A stretch of DNA of 64,000 nt from a bacterium (GCA_021816845.1 JAKAWT010000001.1:62001-126000), one strand, 5' to 3'; positions 53,655-61,762 are shown, counted from the first letter of the stretch. The notes: generated by a model from the sequence alone, not told the origin. Program-made: numbers and translations.

Positions 53655-55525
53655 AAAAATATTCAATAAAATTTGTTACAGTATTAAGTATATTCGGATT
53701 ATTTTTCTTATCAATATATCCAATATTTACTAGTGTACAAGCCGCTTTAATAACACCTTTATCAGATACTATGTCAAACCAAACAGTATCAGGATCATCA
53801 GCAAATAATTTCTCTTTTGATGCAGTATCTGGTATTCCAGCTTCAGGAACAGTGACCATAACATTTCCATCAGGGTTTACTTCTGTATCAGTGACTTCAG
53901 CAACATCATCTATGTCAGGTGCAACATTTTCAGTTACTGGTAATGTTATAACAGTGACAAATGGTACCACTGCTATAACAGCTGGAACTACAGTAACCAT
54001 ATCTAATATAACAGCTACAAACCCATCTATTGCCTCATCATCGACAACACAATATATAATAACAATATCTACATCAGGTGGTGATCAGGCATCAGTTGGA
54101 GTAGTAATAGTAGCATCGTCAACCTATGGATCTGGACCTTCAGGAGATATATATCAACAAGCTATAACCATAAATAGTACAAATACAAGTACACTAACTA
54201 ACTATCAGGTGGAAGTAACATTAAATACTCAAACACTCATATCTGCAGGTCAAATGCAGGCAGATTGTGCAGATATTAGGTTTACAGATTCTTCTGGGAA
54301 TCTTCTTCCTTATTGGATTGAATCAGGCTGTGATACAACCTCAACTCAAATATGGATTAAAATTAATACTATAGCAGCATCAACAAATACAACAATTTTT
54401 TTATATTATGGATCATTAAACGCAGCACCGGAGAGTAATGGACATACTACATTCAATTACTTTGACCAAGGAAGTCAAATCAATAATTGGATAACTTCTG
54501 GATCATCTGGGCAGAATACAGCTACAGGAGATCCAGCTCCTTCATATTATGCAAACTCTTCAAACGGTGATTATATGTATAAAAACATAAACCTTACATC
54601 AAATGAATTACTAACCTTTGATGCTAATACAAATGCATTAGGAGATTTTTATTTTCTTACAAACTCCTCTGGGGCTGGGCAGATGTATAGGACAGGTATA
54701 AGTTCTGGATGGTTCGGTTTTGCCACAACTAATTCTTGGACATCTTGGACTGCACCTACAGGTACATCTCCAATAAGTGCAAATACTTGGAATAAATACC
54801 AAATTGCGATTACTTCTCCAACCTCTGCAACATTGTATTATAAACTAACATCAGGAGATTCTCCATTAATAAATGGTACATTACTTGGAACATATACAAT
54901 TTCTAATAATGGAGGATATATAGGACTTGTAGGGGACGCAGCAGGATCAAGTAATATTACCTACTGGGATAATATTATTGTTAGACAGTACTCTTCCCCA
55001 GAACCAACAACAACAGTATCTACAACAGTCACTAATCTGACAAATAACCAGCTACAACTTGAAGTAGGTGTTAATCCTTTTATTACATTCCAGGTTAGTT
55101 CTAATTCACTAAACATAGGAACTCTATCACCAACTTTGGTATCATCAGCTACAAATTCATTAACATTATCATCTAATGCTTCCAATGGAAGCAATGTATC
55201 TGTAATGGATGCTAATGCTGGATTATATAATTCTGCTGATAGTCATAAAATAATATCTACAACCACAACTCTTCAAGCTGGAGTAGAAGGATATGGAATA
55301 AATGCATCTACTACATATTCAGGTTTAAATATAGAATACCCATATAATGGTACTGGAGATAGTATTGGTGGGCTATCCCAAACTGCATCATCAACATTAT
55401 GTTCTTCTACAACAACTGTAAATGCAGCAAATATTGTTATAAATTATCTTGCATCGATTTCAAATATAACCCCATCAGGTCCATATCAAGATCAAGTCAT
55501 TTTCATAGCTACAGGCAATTTCTAA
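53648..55525 (+). CDS. secreted surface protein with DUF2341-like domain and WxL-like end
   Basis: 625 residues: signal peptide (to VQAA, ~35), N-terminal domain almost identical to that of the 48017 protein (~38-160), then a DUF2341-like domain (~165-270: YQQAITINSTNTSTLTNYQVEV, CADIRFTDSSGNLLPYWIESG, TTIFLYYGSLNAAPES), a LamG-like beta region, and the shared C-terminal domain from NPFITFQVSSNSLNIG with EGYGIN and YPYNGTGDSIGGL, ending FIATGNF. Larger mosaic member of the family; binding to glycans or other cells is plausible. Confidence 0.75.
   Translation: MVKKYSIKFVTVLSIFGLFFLSIYPIFTSVQAALITPLSDTMSNQTVSGSSANNFSFDAVSGIPASGTVTITFPSGFTSVSVTSATSSMSGATFSVTGNVITVTNGTTAITAGTTVTISNITATNPSIASSSTTQYIITISTSGGDQASVGVVIVASSTYGSGPSGDIYQQAITINSTNTSTLTNYQVEVTLNTQTLISAGQMQADCADIRFTDSSGNLLPYWIESGCDTTSTQIWIKINTIAASTNTTIFLYYGSLNAAPESNGHTTFNYFDQGSQINNWITSGSSGQNTATGDPAPSYYANSSNGDYMYKNINLTSNELLTFDANTNALGDFYFLTNSSGAGQMYRTGISSGWFGFATTNSWTSWTAPTGTSPISANTWNKYQIAITSPTSATLYYKLTSGDSPLINGTLLGTYTISNNGGYIGLVGDAAGSSNITYWDNIIVRQYSSPEPTTTVSTTVTNLTNNQLQLEVGVNPFITFQVSSNSLNIGTLSPTLVSSATNSLTLSSNASNGSNVSVMDANAGLYNSADSHKIISTTTTLQAGVEGYGINASTTYSGLNIEYPYNGTGDSIGGLSQTASSTLCSSTTTVNAANIVINYLASISNITPSGPYQDQVIFIATGNF
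53760..54016. repeat. 257-bp duplicated segment, copy 2
   Basis: Second copy of the segment at 48141-48397, same orientation, 5,619 bp away, no gaps. The high identity next to diverged flanks indicates recent duplication or gene conversion, and it could recombine to delete the genes between. Confidence 0.9.
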
Positions 55526-55534
55526 AAATATATA

Positions 55535-55903
55535 TTAAAATTCTTTCTTCCCTTTATCAATTATACTGAATGATAGCTCTGCACACTTTATCCTTGATAA
55601 AGATAGTTCCACCATTAAATCCTCTCTTACCTCATTAAAAAAATCAATATCTATATCATCAATATATTTACCTTTTATTTTATCCGTAAGAATTGAGGTA
55701 GCAGCTTTTGATATTATACAGCCTTCACTTTCAAATGATATATCTATAATTTTCTTTTTATCCTTTTTTATATATAAAGTTATATTATCTCCACAAACTG
55801 GGTTTTCACCATGAAGTACTAAGTTGTGATCTTTTATCACCCCATAATTCTTTGGATTTTTATATAAATCCATTAAATATGCTCTTATCATTTGATTATC
55901 CAT
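55535..55903 (-). CDS. sufU: iron-sulfur scaffold/sulfur acceptor SufU
   Basis: 122 residues of the IscU/SufU fold with the three ligand cysteines in NPVCGDNI, ESEGCIISKA and RIKCAELS. It takes sulfur from SufS or carries a nascent cluster. It follows sufS by 3 nt, as in Firmicutes. Confidence 0.92.
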   Translation of the reverse strand: MDNQMIRAYLMDLYKNPKNYGVIKDHNLVLHGENPVCGDNITLYIKKDKKKIIDISFESEGCIISKAATSILTDKIKGKYIDDIDIDFFNEVREDLMVELSLSRIKCAELSFSIIDKGKKEF

Positions 55904-55906
55904 ATC

Positions 55907-57130
55907 TTATTTATAATAATCTATAATTTTAGAAAGTGATTTTACAAGTGCATTAATATCTGATTTATCGTTATATATATATAAACTAACACGTGAGAGA
56001 GCTTGTACATTAAATTTTTTCATCAAAACCTGTGCACAATGATGTCCAGCACGAATTGCTATATTATCTTCATCTAAAAAAGTTGCAACATCATGAGGAT
56101 GTACCCCAGAGATGTTGAATGATATAATTCCTGTATCACGAGAATCTCCATATATTTCAACTTCTTTTAAAGTAGATAATTGATAATGAGTATACGTGGA
56201 TAAATCCTTAATATATTTGTGGATATTACTAATCCCTAAATCATTTATATATTCTATGGATTTACGAAATGCTATAATATCAACAAAATTTGGAGTCCCA
56301 GCTTCGAATTTATATGGGGCATCTTTAAAAGTACAAGAATCTTTTGATACAGAAAGTATCATCTCCCCTCCACCATATAATGGTTCCATTTTATCAAGTA
56401 GTTCTTTTCTACCATATAACACACCAACACCCGTAGGTCCCATCATTTTGTGTGCAGAAAATGCATAAAAATCACAATCTATGGTTTTTACATCAACACC
56501 AATATGACCTACTGCTTGAGCTCCATCAATAATTACATATGATCCAACATCTTTTGCCATTTTAGTAATTTTTTTAACATCATTAATAACTCCAAGTACG
56601 TTAGATATATGCACCACAGATACAATTTTAGGTTCCTTTTGTGTTATTAAATCAAGATTTGTAAACTGACCAGATTTATCTACTTCAAGATACAAGATAT
56701 TAAATCCTATTTCTTTTTGTAGGATTTGCCATGGAACAATATTAGAATGATGTTCCATTTCAGACAAAAGTACATTATCTCCTTTTTTGAGTATAGATTT
56801 TGCAAAAGAATATACCACCGTATTCAAACTTTCAGTCGTATTTTTTGTAAATATAATTTCACTAGTTTCAGCATTTATAAAATCGGCTACAGCTTTTCTA
56901 GTTTCTTCATACATAGAAGTTGCTTCCTCTGATATTCGGTATAAACCTCTAAATACATTAGCATTATAGTTCTCATAAACTTTTTTTATCTCATCTATAA
57001 CAACTTGAGGCTTTTGTGTAGTTGCTGATGAATCAAGATATATAAAATCTTTCTCCTGTGATCCAGATCCGTGAGATATGGATCCTTGGAATTTTGCATT
57101 TTTAAATATTGGAAAATTTTTTTTATCCAT
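55907..57130 (-). CDS. sufS: cysteine desulfurase SufS
   Basis: 407 residues, PLP enzyme that removes sulfur from cysteine. PLP lysine in FSAHKMMGPTGVG; catalytic cysteine in RAGHHCAQ (group II type); EMEHHSNIVPW also present. An N-terminal insertion QGSISHGSGSQEKD before the first core strand is serine/glycine-rich and encoded by repeated GATCC-type words. It overlaps sufC by one base. Confidence 0.95.
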   Translation of the reverse strand: MDKKNFPIFKNAKFQGSISHGSGSQEKDFIYLDSSATTQKPQVVIDEIKKVYENYNANVFRGLYRISEEATSMYEETRKAVADFINAETSEIIFTKNTTESLNTVVYSFAKSILKKGDNVLLSEMEHHSNIVPWQILQKEIGFNILYLEVDKSGQFTNLDLITQKEPKIVSVVHISNVLGVINDVKKITKMAKDVGSYVIIDGAQAVGHIGVDVKTIDCDFYAFSAHKMMGPTGVGVLYGRKELLDKMEPLYGGGEMILSVSKDSCTFKDAPYKFEAGTPNFVDIIAFRKSIEYINDLGISNIHKYIKDLSTYTHYQLSTLKEVEIYGDSRDTGIISFNISGVHPHDVATFLDEDNIAIRAGHHCAQVLMKKFNVQALSRVSLYIYNDKSDINALVKSLSKIIDYYK

Positions 57131-57894
57131 TAAGTTTCCTTATACACTATATTTTTATAACCTTTTTTATCAATTTTATAAGCAAGATCTACATCTCCTT
57201 CCTGTACTATTTTACCATTAACCATAATACTAACTTTTAGAATATCTAATTTTTCAATAATTCGTTTTGTATGAGTTATGATGAGGAAAGATGTTCCTTC
57301 TTCTTTTAATTTTTTTATACCCTGGCTAATAAGCATAAGACCATCAACATCAAGCCCAGAATCTATTTCATCAAGGATCGCTAACTTAGGTTTTAGAACT
57401 GCCATTTGTAATAACTCAAGTCTTTTTTTCTCTCCCCCAGAAAAACCTTCATTTAGATTACGTGCTATGAAAGCATCATTGATACCAAGTTCCTTAGATA
57501 ATTTTCTTAAATCTCTTGCAAATTCAAATATAGGAACGTCAATTTTGTGTATAGCTTTATATGATGCATGCAAAAATGTACCAACATTAACTCCTGGTAC
57601 CTCTACTGGATGTTGAAACGAAAGAAATAACCCCATTAGAGCTTTTTTAGTAACAGATAAGTTTGTAATATCCTTTGATAAAAATTCTACACTACCAGAG
57701 TGTATAGAATATGATGGATCTCCCATTATAACTTGTGCAAGTGTAGATTTCCCGGAACCATTAGGTCCCATTACAGCCTGAATAGAATTTTCTGCCATCT
57801 TAAAATTTACACCTTTTAAAATCTCTTTATCTTTATATTCTAGATCCTTGTTTAATCTAACATGCAAATTTTTTATCTCTAATAAATTCTTCAT
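57130..57894 (-). CDS. sufC: Suf ATPase SufC
   Basis: 254-residue ABC-type ATPase: Walker A MGPNGSGKSTLAQ, signature FSGGEKKRLELLQM, Walker B PKLAILDEIDSGLD. It works with SufB and SufD, whose genes lie 1.1 kb upstream on the same strand. It overlaps the regulator gene by 4 nt. Confidence 0.96.
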   Translation of the reverse strand: MKNLLEIKNLHVRLNKDLEYKDKEILKGVNFKMAENSIQAVMGPNGSGKSTLAQVIMGDPSYSIHSGSVEFLSKDITNLSVTKKALMGLFLSFQHPVEVPGVNVGTFLHASYKAIHKIDVPIFEFARDLRKLSKELGINDAFIARNLNEGFSGGEKKRLELLQMAVLKPKLAILDEIDSGLDVDGLMLISQGIKKLKEEGTSFLIITHTKRIIEKLDILKVSIMVNGKIVQEGDVDLAYKIDKKGYKNIVYKET

Positions 57895-58283
57895 AATATA
57901 TCAATTAATTTTATTTCTTCAAATTTAGTTATTATCTCTTTATTTATTGTATTTATGATATGTGCACTTTTACATATTGGAGAATATTTACAGTCTCCAG
58001 AAAAACAATCTGTCATAGAAAGATTTTTTTCTAATGATACAAAAACATCAATCAAAGATATATTCTCTATTTTCTTAGCTAATATATATCCTCCATTTAC
58101 ACCCTCTTTAGATGATAATAATCCTCCATGTTTAAGGTTAGATACTATTTTTCTTGAAAAGGCTAAAGGGATGCCAGTAGACCTAGATATCTCCCTAAGT
58201 TTGATCTTTTTATTATCCTTAGTACTTTCAAAAATAACAGATAGTATTAAAAGTGCATAATCTTCTTCTTTTGTTAGCCTCAT
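57891..58283 (-). CDS. Rrf2-family iron-sulfur regulator
   Basis: 130 residues: winged-helix MRLTKEEDYALLILSVI..., LREISRSTGIPLAFSRKIVSNLKHGGLLSSKEGVNGGY, and three cysteines in CFSGDCKYSPIC, the cluster-binding signature of IscR/SufR-type Rrf2 proteins. As first gene of rrf2-sufC-sufS-sufU it likely represses this operon when its cluster is present (or absent) and so reports iron-sulfur supply. A palindrome overlaps its own promoter. Confidence 0.92.
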   Translation of the reverse strand: MRLTKEEDYALLILSVIFESTKDNKKIKLREISRSTGIPLAFSRKIVSNLKHGGLLSSKEGVNGGYILAKKIENISLIDVFVSLEKNLSMTDCFSGDCKYSPICKSAHIINTINKEIITKFEEIKLIDIL

Positions 58284-58311
58284 GAACTTACACCATAAAA
58301 GTATCAGTTCT

Positions 58312-58342
58312 GAGTATATCAGATTTAATATACTCTAATCAA
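58312..58342 (-). promoter_or_regulatory. Rrf2 promoter with 24-bp palindromic operator
   Basis: GAGTATAT (58312-58319), 8-bp spacer, ATATACTC (58328-58335) form a palindrome. On the minus strand the left arm contains the extended -10 TGA-TATACT (TATACT at 58313-58318), and TTGATT (58337-58342) gives a -35 at 18 nt. A dimeric regulator bound here would block the promoter; autoregulation by the downstream Rrf2 protein is the simplest reading. Leader about 29 nt. Confidence 0.55.
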
Positions 58343-58391
58343 TAAAAATGGGTTCGAATCTGAATATAAGTCTTTTAATAGTGATTCTCCC
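58335..58391 (-). pseudogene. possible MazF toxin N-terminal fragment
   Basis: Just after the antitoxin remnant, an 18-codon stretch reads GRITIKRLIFRFEPIFID then stops. The ITIKRxxxxxFEP spacing resembles the start of MazF toxins (IKRGDIYLVxFEP-like), and the location is right for a mazEF pair. Evidence is thin. Confidence 0.15.
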
Positions 58392-58403
58392 TACTTATGT
58401 TTC

Positions 58404-58636
58404 CTACTCTAGATATGCCCATGCTTTATCCTCTTCATCTGTATTCCAATTATCTAAGCCACTTAAACTTAGGATATACTCATCATTTGTGTTATTCTCT
58501 TTTTAGCAGTTTTGGTAATTTTAATTTTACCTGACCTTGCAGTAAGTCCAACTGCATCCTTAAATCTACTTTCCTCAAGCAAGGATTCTGGTATATGAAT
58601 ACTTCTAGAACTCCCAATCGTAACAATTGTTGTCAA
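58404..58636 (-). pseudogene. frameshifted MazE/AbrB-type antitoxin remnant
   Basis: From a TTG at 58636, a 55-codon frame reads TTIVTIGSSRSIHIPESLL followed by a beta segment GKIKIT, the MazE/SpoVT DNA-binding fold (canonical xIVxIGNSxGIRIPKxLL). It stops at 58469. The neighbouring frame continues NDEYILSLSGLDNWNTDEE and DKAWAYLE to a stop at 58404, matching the acidic, tryptophan-containing tail by which MazE binds its toxin. So one frameshift, near the A-run of AAAAAGAGAA, splits the gene. No start codon with a good ribosome-binding site is seen. Confidence 0.6.
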
Positions 58637-58730
58637 AAACCTGTCTCTTATTGTGATCTTTTCCTAATTTAAGAGTTTTATATATATCATAACTTATTTA
58701 TATTATGTCTTGCCTATAACAGACAATATA

Positions 58731-59042
58731 CTATTTATCTATAGCATATAATTTACCATTTCTAATCAATGTTTTTAAAACTTTAATAGGTCTTGTAGCT
58801 GGAAGTGATTGTACCGAACCTGTATTAAGATCAAATTGGGCCCCATGGTGTATACATATAATACTTTCCGAGTCTTCCTGAATAATTCCATCTTGCAATG
58901 GATACTTTTCATGAGAACACATGTTTTCAAACATAAAAACTCTATTCTCCATTCTATAAACTACAAATTCTCCAAGTTTATTATTAAAAACCACTGATTG
59001 ATGCAGAGGAAAATCATTTATATCACCAAGTAGTATTTCCAT
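58731..59042 (-). CDS. Rieske-type [2Fe-2S] protein
   Basis: 103 residues with the two Rieske ligand pairs: CSHE (~42-45) and CIHHG (~63-67), then FDLNTG. NirD/ferredoxin-like single-domain protein, cytoplasmic. It follows sufD after 20 nt. In this setting it may be an electron carrier for cluster assembly or for a flavoprotein, but the partner is unknown. Confidence 0.88.
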   Translation of the reverse strand: MEILLGDINDFPLHQSVVFNNKLGEFVVYRMENRVFMFENMCSHEKYPLQDGIIQEDSESIICIHHGAQFDLNTGSVQSLPATRPIKVLKTLIRNGKLYAIDK

Positions 59043-59062
59043 ATTTTATATAATAGATGTAT

Positions 59063-59731
59063 CTAGATACATAAGAATCTTTTATTTATATCTGACATAA
59101 TTGTATCATATACTTTATTTTCTCTAATGGGATATAACTGACTTTCTAAAAATCCTTTCACAATTAGGTTCTCTGCTATACTCCTATCTAAACCTCTTGA
59201 TTCAAGATAAAATATTTCATCATCATTGATTTCTGACATAGCTGAATTGTGAGATGCTTTTACATCATCTGGTAATATTTCTAAGGCAGGAACAACTTTT
59301 GATATAACATTGTCAGATAAAAGTAGTGTTTTCTCATCAAAATAATCAAATGAATGTTGAGCATTCCTATCTATTCTTATTAATCCATTTATATAGGATT
59401 CAGAATTATTATACATAACTCTCCTTACTACAGTACGTGCATTAGTTTCTGGAGATTTATGTATTGAAGATATATTTAAATTGAATTTATGAATAGGTAT
59501 ATTTCCTTTACGACTATTATAGAAATCAGCCCTACCAACTTCCAATATATATACATAACAAAAAGAATCAATCCCCTGCAATATAAAATCAAGAGTTATA
59601 TTATATTCTCCAGGACTATCTGCAAATAATATATAATTTAGCGTTTCTCCCCTTTTTATTATATACGTATCTGCATATTCTTTTTTTAAACTGTCAGATA
59701 ATTTGAAATATATAGTCTTAATACCATTCAT
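59063..59731 (-). CDS. sufD: compact SufD-like Fe-S assembly protein
   Basis: 222 residues against the usual 400-430. It keeps the C-terminal part of the SufB/D beta-helix: KASHNSAMSEINDDEIFYLESRGL aligns with the conserved SHGATxGxLDxxxLFYLxSRG region, followed by the terminal helical domain. The N-terminal half is greatly reduced. It overlaps the sufB stop by one base, so the SufBC2D complex is probably made with a shortened D. Confidence 0.85.
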   Translation of the reverse strand: MNGIKTIYFKLSDSLKKEYADTYIIKRGETLNYILFADSPGEYNITLDFILQGIDSFCYVYILEVGRADFYNSRKGNIPIHKFNLNISSIHKSPETNARTVVRRVMYNNSESYINGLIRIDRNAQHSFDYFDEKTLLLSDNVISKVVPALEILPDDVKASHNSAMSEINDDEIFYLESRGLDRSIAENLIVKGFLESQLYPIRENKVYDTIMSDINKRFLCI

Positions 59732-61167
59732 TAGCCTACTGAATTTTCCATCTCAAGTTTAATTAATCGATTCAATTCAACTGCATATTCCATCGGGAGC
59801 TCTCTTGCTATCGGCTCTAGGAAACCACTAACTATAAGACTAGTTGCTTCGTTATAATCAAGACCACGTGACTCTAAATAAAATAATTGATCCTCTCCTA
59901 TTTTAGATACTGTAGCTTCATGTTGTATTAATGGTCTTTTGGCATTATCTACATCTATAGTAGGGTATGTATCTGTTCTTGAATCTGCATCCATTAAAAG
60001 TGCATCACAAACAACATCAGCCTTCATTTTTTCTATATTATTTTCTGCTCTAATAAGCCCCCTATATGTAGTCCTTCCACCATCTCTTGATATAGATTTA
60101 GATATAACTCTAGATGTGGTGTTTGAAGCATTGTGTATAATTTTTGATCCAGCATCTATATGTTGTCTACTTGATGCTGACGCTATTGATAAAACTTCCC
60201 CATGAGCCCCCTCCTCCATTAGATATACTGAAGGATATTTCATTGTAACCTTAGATCCAAAATTACCATCTACCCAAAACATTTTTGCATTTTTATAAGC
60301 TTTTGCTCTTTTTGTAACTAAGTTATAAACATTTTTAGACCAGTTTTGAATTGTTGTATATCTAACATTAGAATTTTCCTTACACACAATCTCAACCACT
60401 GCAGAATGAAGAGAATTTTTGTCATAAATTGGTGCCGTACAACCCTCCAAATAATGTACTGATGAAGCCTCTTCTGCCACAATTAGTGTTCTCTCAAATT
60501 GTCCCATTGCTTTTGCATTTATCCTGAAATATGCCTGAAGTGGGGTTTCTACTTTTACTCCCTTTGGAACGTATACAAAAGATCCTCCTGACCAAACTGC
60601 AGAATTTAGAGCTGCAAATTTATTATCATATGGAGGTATTATTGTTGAAAAATACTTCCTTACAATATCAGGATATTGTTGTACAGCTGAATCCATATCT
60701 GTAAATATGACACCTTTATCTTCTAATTCCTTTAGGATACTATGATATACAACTTCACTTTCAAACTGAGCACCTACTCCTGATAAGAAATTTCTTTCAG
60801 CCTCTGGTATCCCTAGTTTATCAAAAGTTTCTTTTATCTCGGGAGAAACATCGGCCCAACTCTTCACAGATTTATCCTGAGCACGAAGAAAATAATAAAA
60901 ATCTTCAAAATTTATATCTGATAAATCAGCTCCCCACAAAGGCATTGGTTTTGATAAAAATATATCGTATGATTTCAATCTAAAATCCCTCATCCATGAA
61001 GGCTCATTCTTCATATATGATATTTCCGCCACTATGTCCTTATTAAGTCCTTTTTTTGCTTTAAATTTATATTTTGATTTTGTTCTAAATCCAAACTTAT
61101 ATTCGTCTTCTAAGGATTCTCTTATTTTTACATTTGTTTTGCTATTCTTTTGTAATATTTCTTTCAT
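59731..61167 (-). CDS. sufB: Fe-S cluster assembly protein SufB
   Basis: 478 residues, full length. Conserved blocks: MPLWGADLSDINFEDFYYF, VYHSILKELEDKGVIFTDMD, GGSFVYVPKGVKVETPLQAYF, YLEGCTAPIYDKNSLHSAVVE (with the conserved cysteine), and EATVSKIGEDQLFYLESRGL. Scaffold on which clusters form, with SufC and SufD. TATAAT lies about 20 nt upstream of the ATG. Confidence 0.97.
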   Translation of the reverse strand: MKEILQKNSKTNVKIRESLEDEYKFGFRTKSKYKFKAKKGLNKDIVAEISYMKNEPSWMRDFRLKSYDIFLSKPMPLWGADLSDINFEDFYYFLRAQDKSVKSWADVSPEIKETFDKLGIPEAERNFLSGVGAQFESEVVYHSILKELEDKGVIFTDMDSAVQQYPDIVRKYFSTIIPPYDNKFAALNSAVWSGGSFVYVPKGVKVETPLQAYFRINAKAMGQFERTLIVAEEASSVHYLEGCTAPIYDKNSLHSAVVEIVCKENSNVRYTTIQNWSKNVYNLVTKRAKAYKNAKMFWVDGNFGSKVTMKYPSVYLMEEGAHGEVLSIASASSRQHIDAGSKIIHNASNTTSRVISKSISRDGGRTTYRGLIRAENNIEKMKADVVCDALLMDADSRTDTYPTIDVDNAKRPLIQHEATVSKIGEDQLFYLESRGLDYNEATSLIVSGFLEPIARELPMEYAVELNRLIKLEMENSVG

Positions 61168-61280
61168 AATTTGTTATTCACAACTGATTATAGCATCTTT
61201 ATTAATATACATACTAAAATATATAGTTTGTAATAAAAATTAGAGGATAATAATGATATTATATGATAACATTTCTACAT

Positions 61281-61532
61281 TTAAGGCCAAATTTGATTGC
61301 CATTTTCATCTTTTAATATTATTGCAGAAGTTGGACAGCTCTTTGCTGCCTCAAGAATAGTCTCATAATCTGAAACATCTAAGTCTAATACATACGCACG
61401 GTTCTCAGTATTTAGAGCAAATGTTTTAGGATCTATACCAACACAAGAAGCAGCACCAATACAAATATCAGGGTCAATCTCAATATATATTTTCCTGCCT
61501 TCGGTAGTTTTATAAATATTATTCTCTGACAT
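61281..61532 (-). CDS. single-cluster ferredoxin, three-cysteine type
   Basis: 83 residues: DPDICIGAASCVGIDPKTF and CPTSAI. The usual C-x2-C-x2-C is reduced to C-x5-C because alanine occupies the second cysteine site; the distal cysteine is in CPTSA. This matches [3Fe-4S]-type monocluster ferredoxins, or a [4Fe-4S] cluster with a non-cysteine ligand. Its ATG overlaps the nfu stop. Confidence 0.85.
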   Translation of the reverse strand: MSENNIYKTTEGRKIYIEIDPDICIGAASCVGIDPKTFALNTENRAYVLDLDVSDYETILEAAKSCPTSAIILKDENGNQIWP

Positions 61533-61756
61533 TACGAATCTATCTCTATAACCTCTTTAATCTCAGGAAATTCTTCTTTAATTATTGTTTCTATACCTCC
61601 CTTTAATGTCATAGCAGATAGAGCACACCCAGAACAAGCTCCTACCATTTTAACTGTGACTATATTATTTTTAACCCCAACAAGCTCTACATCACCTCCA
61701 TGCTGATATATAAAAGGTCTTATCTCATTTAGAACATTTTCTATCTTGTTTTTCAT
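61532..61756 (-). CDS. NifU C-terminal-like (Nfu) iron-sulfur carrier
   Basis: 74 residues: RPFIYQHGGDVELVGV and the cluster-binding GACSGCALSAMTLKGGIE (C-x2-C). Nfu proteins carry assembled clusters to target enzymes. First gene of the upstream suf group; it overlaps the ferredoxin gene (TAATG). Confidence 0.92.
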   Translation of the reverse strand: MKNKIENVLNEIRPFIYQHGGDVELVGVKNNIVTVKMVGACSGCALSAMTLKGGIETIIKEEFPEIKEVIEIDS

Positions 61757-61762
61757 GAATTA

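Larger units (their letters stand above)
58284..58730. other. 447-bp non-coding stretch between the two suf gene groups
   Basis: The longest gene-free interval in the window. From right to left it holds 95 bp of nothing recognisable, the MazE-like antitoxin remnant (58404-58636), a possible MazF fragment (58335-58391), and the promoter and palindrome of the Rrf2 gene (58312-58342). It appears to be an insertion scar that split an ancestral suf operon. Confidence 0.55.

Noticed and set aside
44918..55525. LPXTG sortase substrates or repeats of a CRISPR array
   Set aside because: No LPXTG or C-terminal helix on the secreted proteins; the repeats are coding paralogues, not short regularly spaced units.
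58340..58375. tRNA T-arm-like GGGTTCGAATC
   Set aside because: The flanking bases do not pair into a T-stem and no acceptor or anticodon arm can be drawn on either strand.
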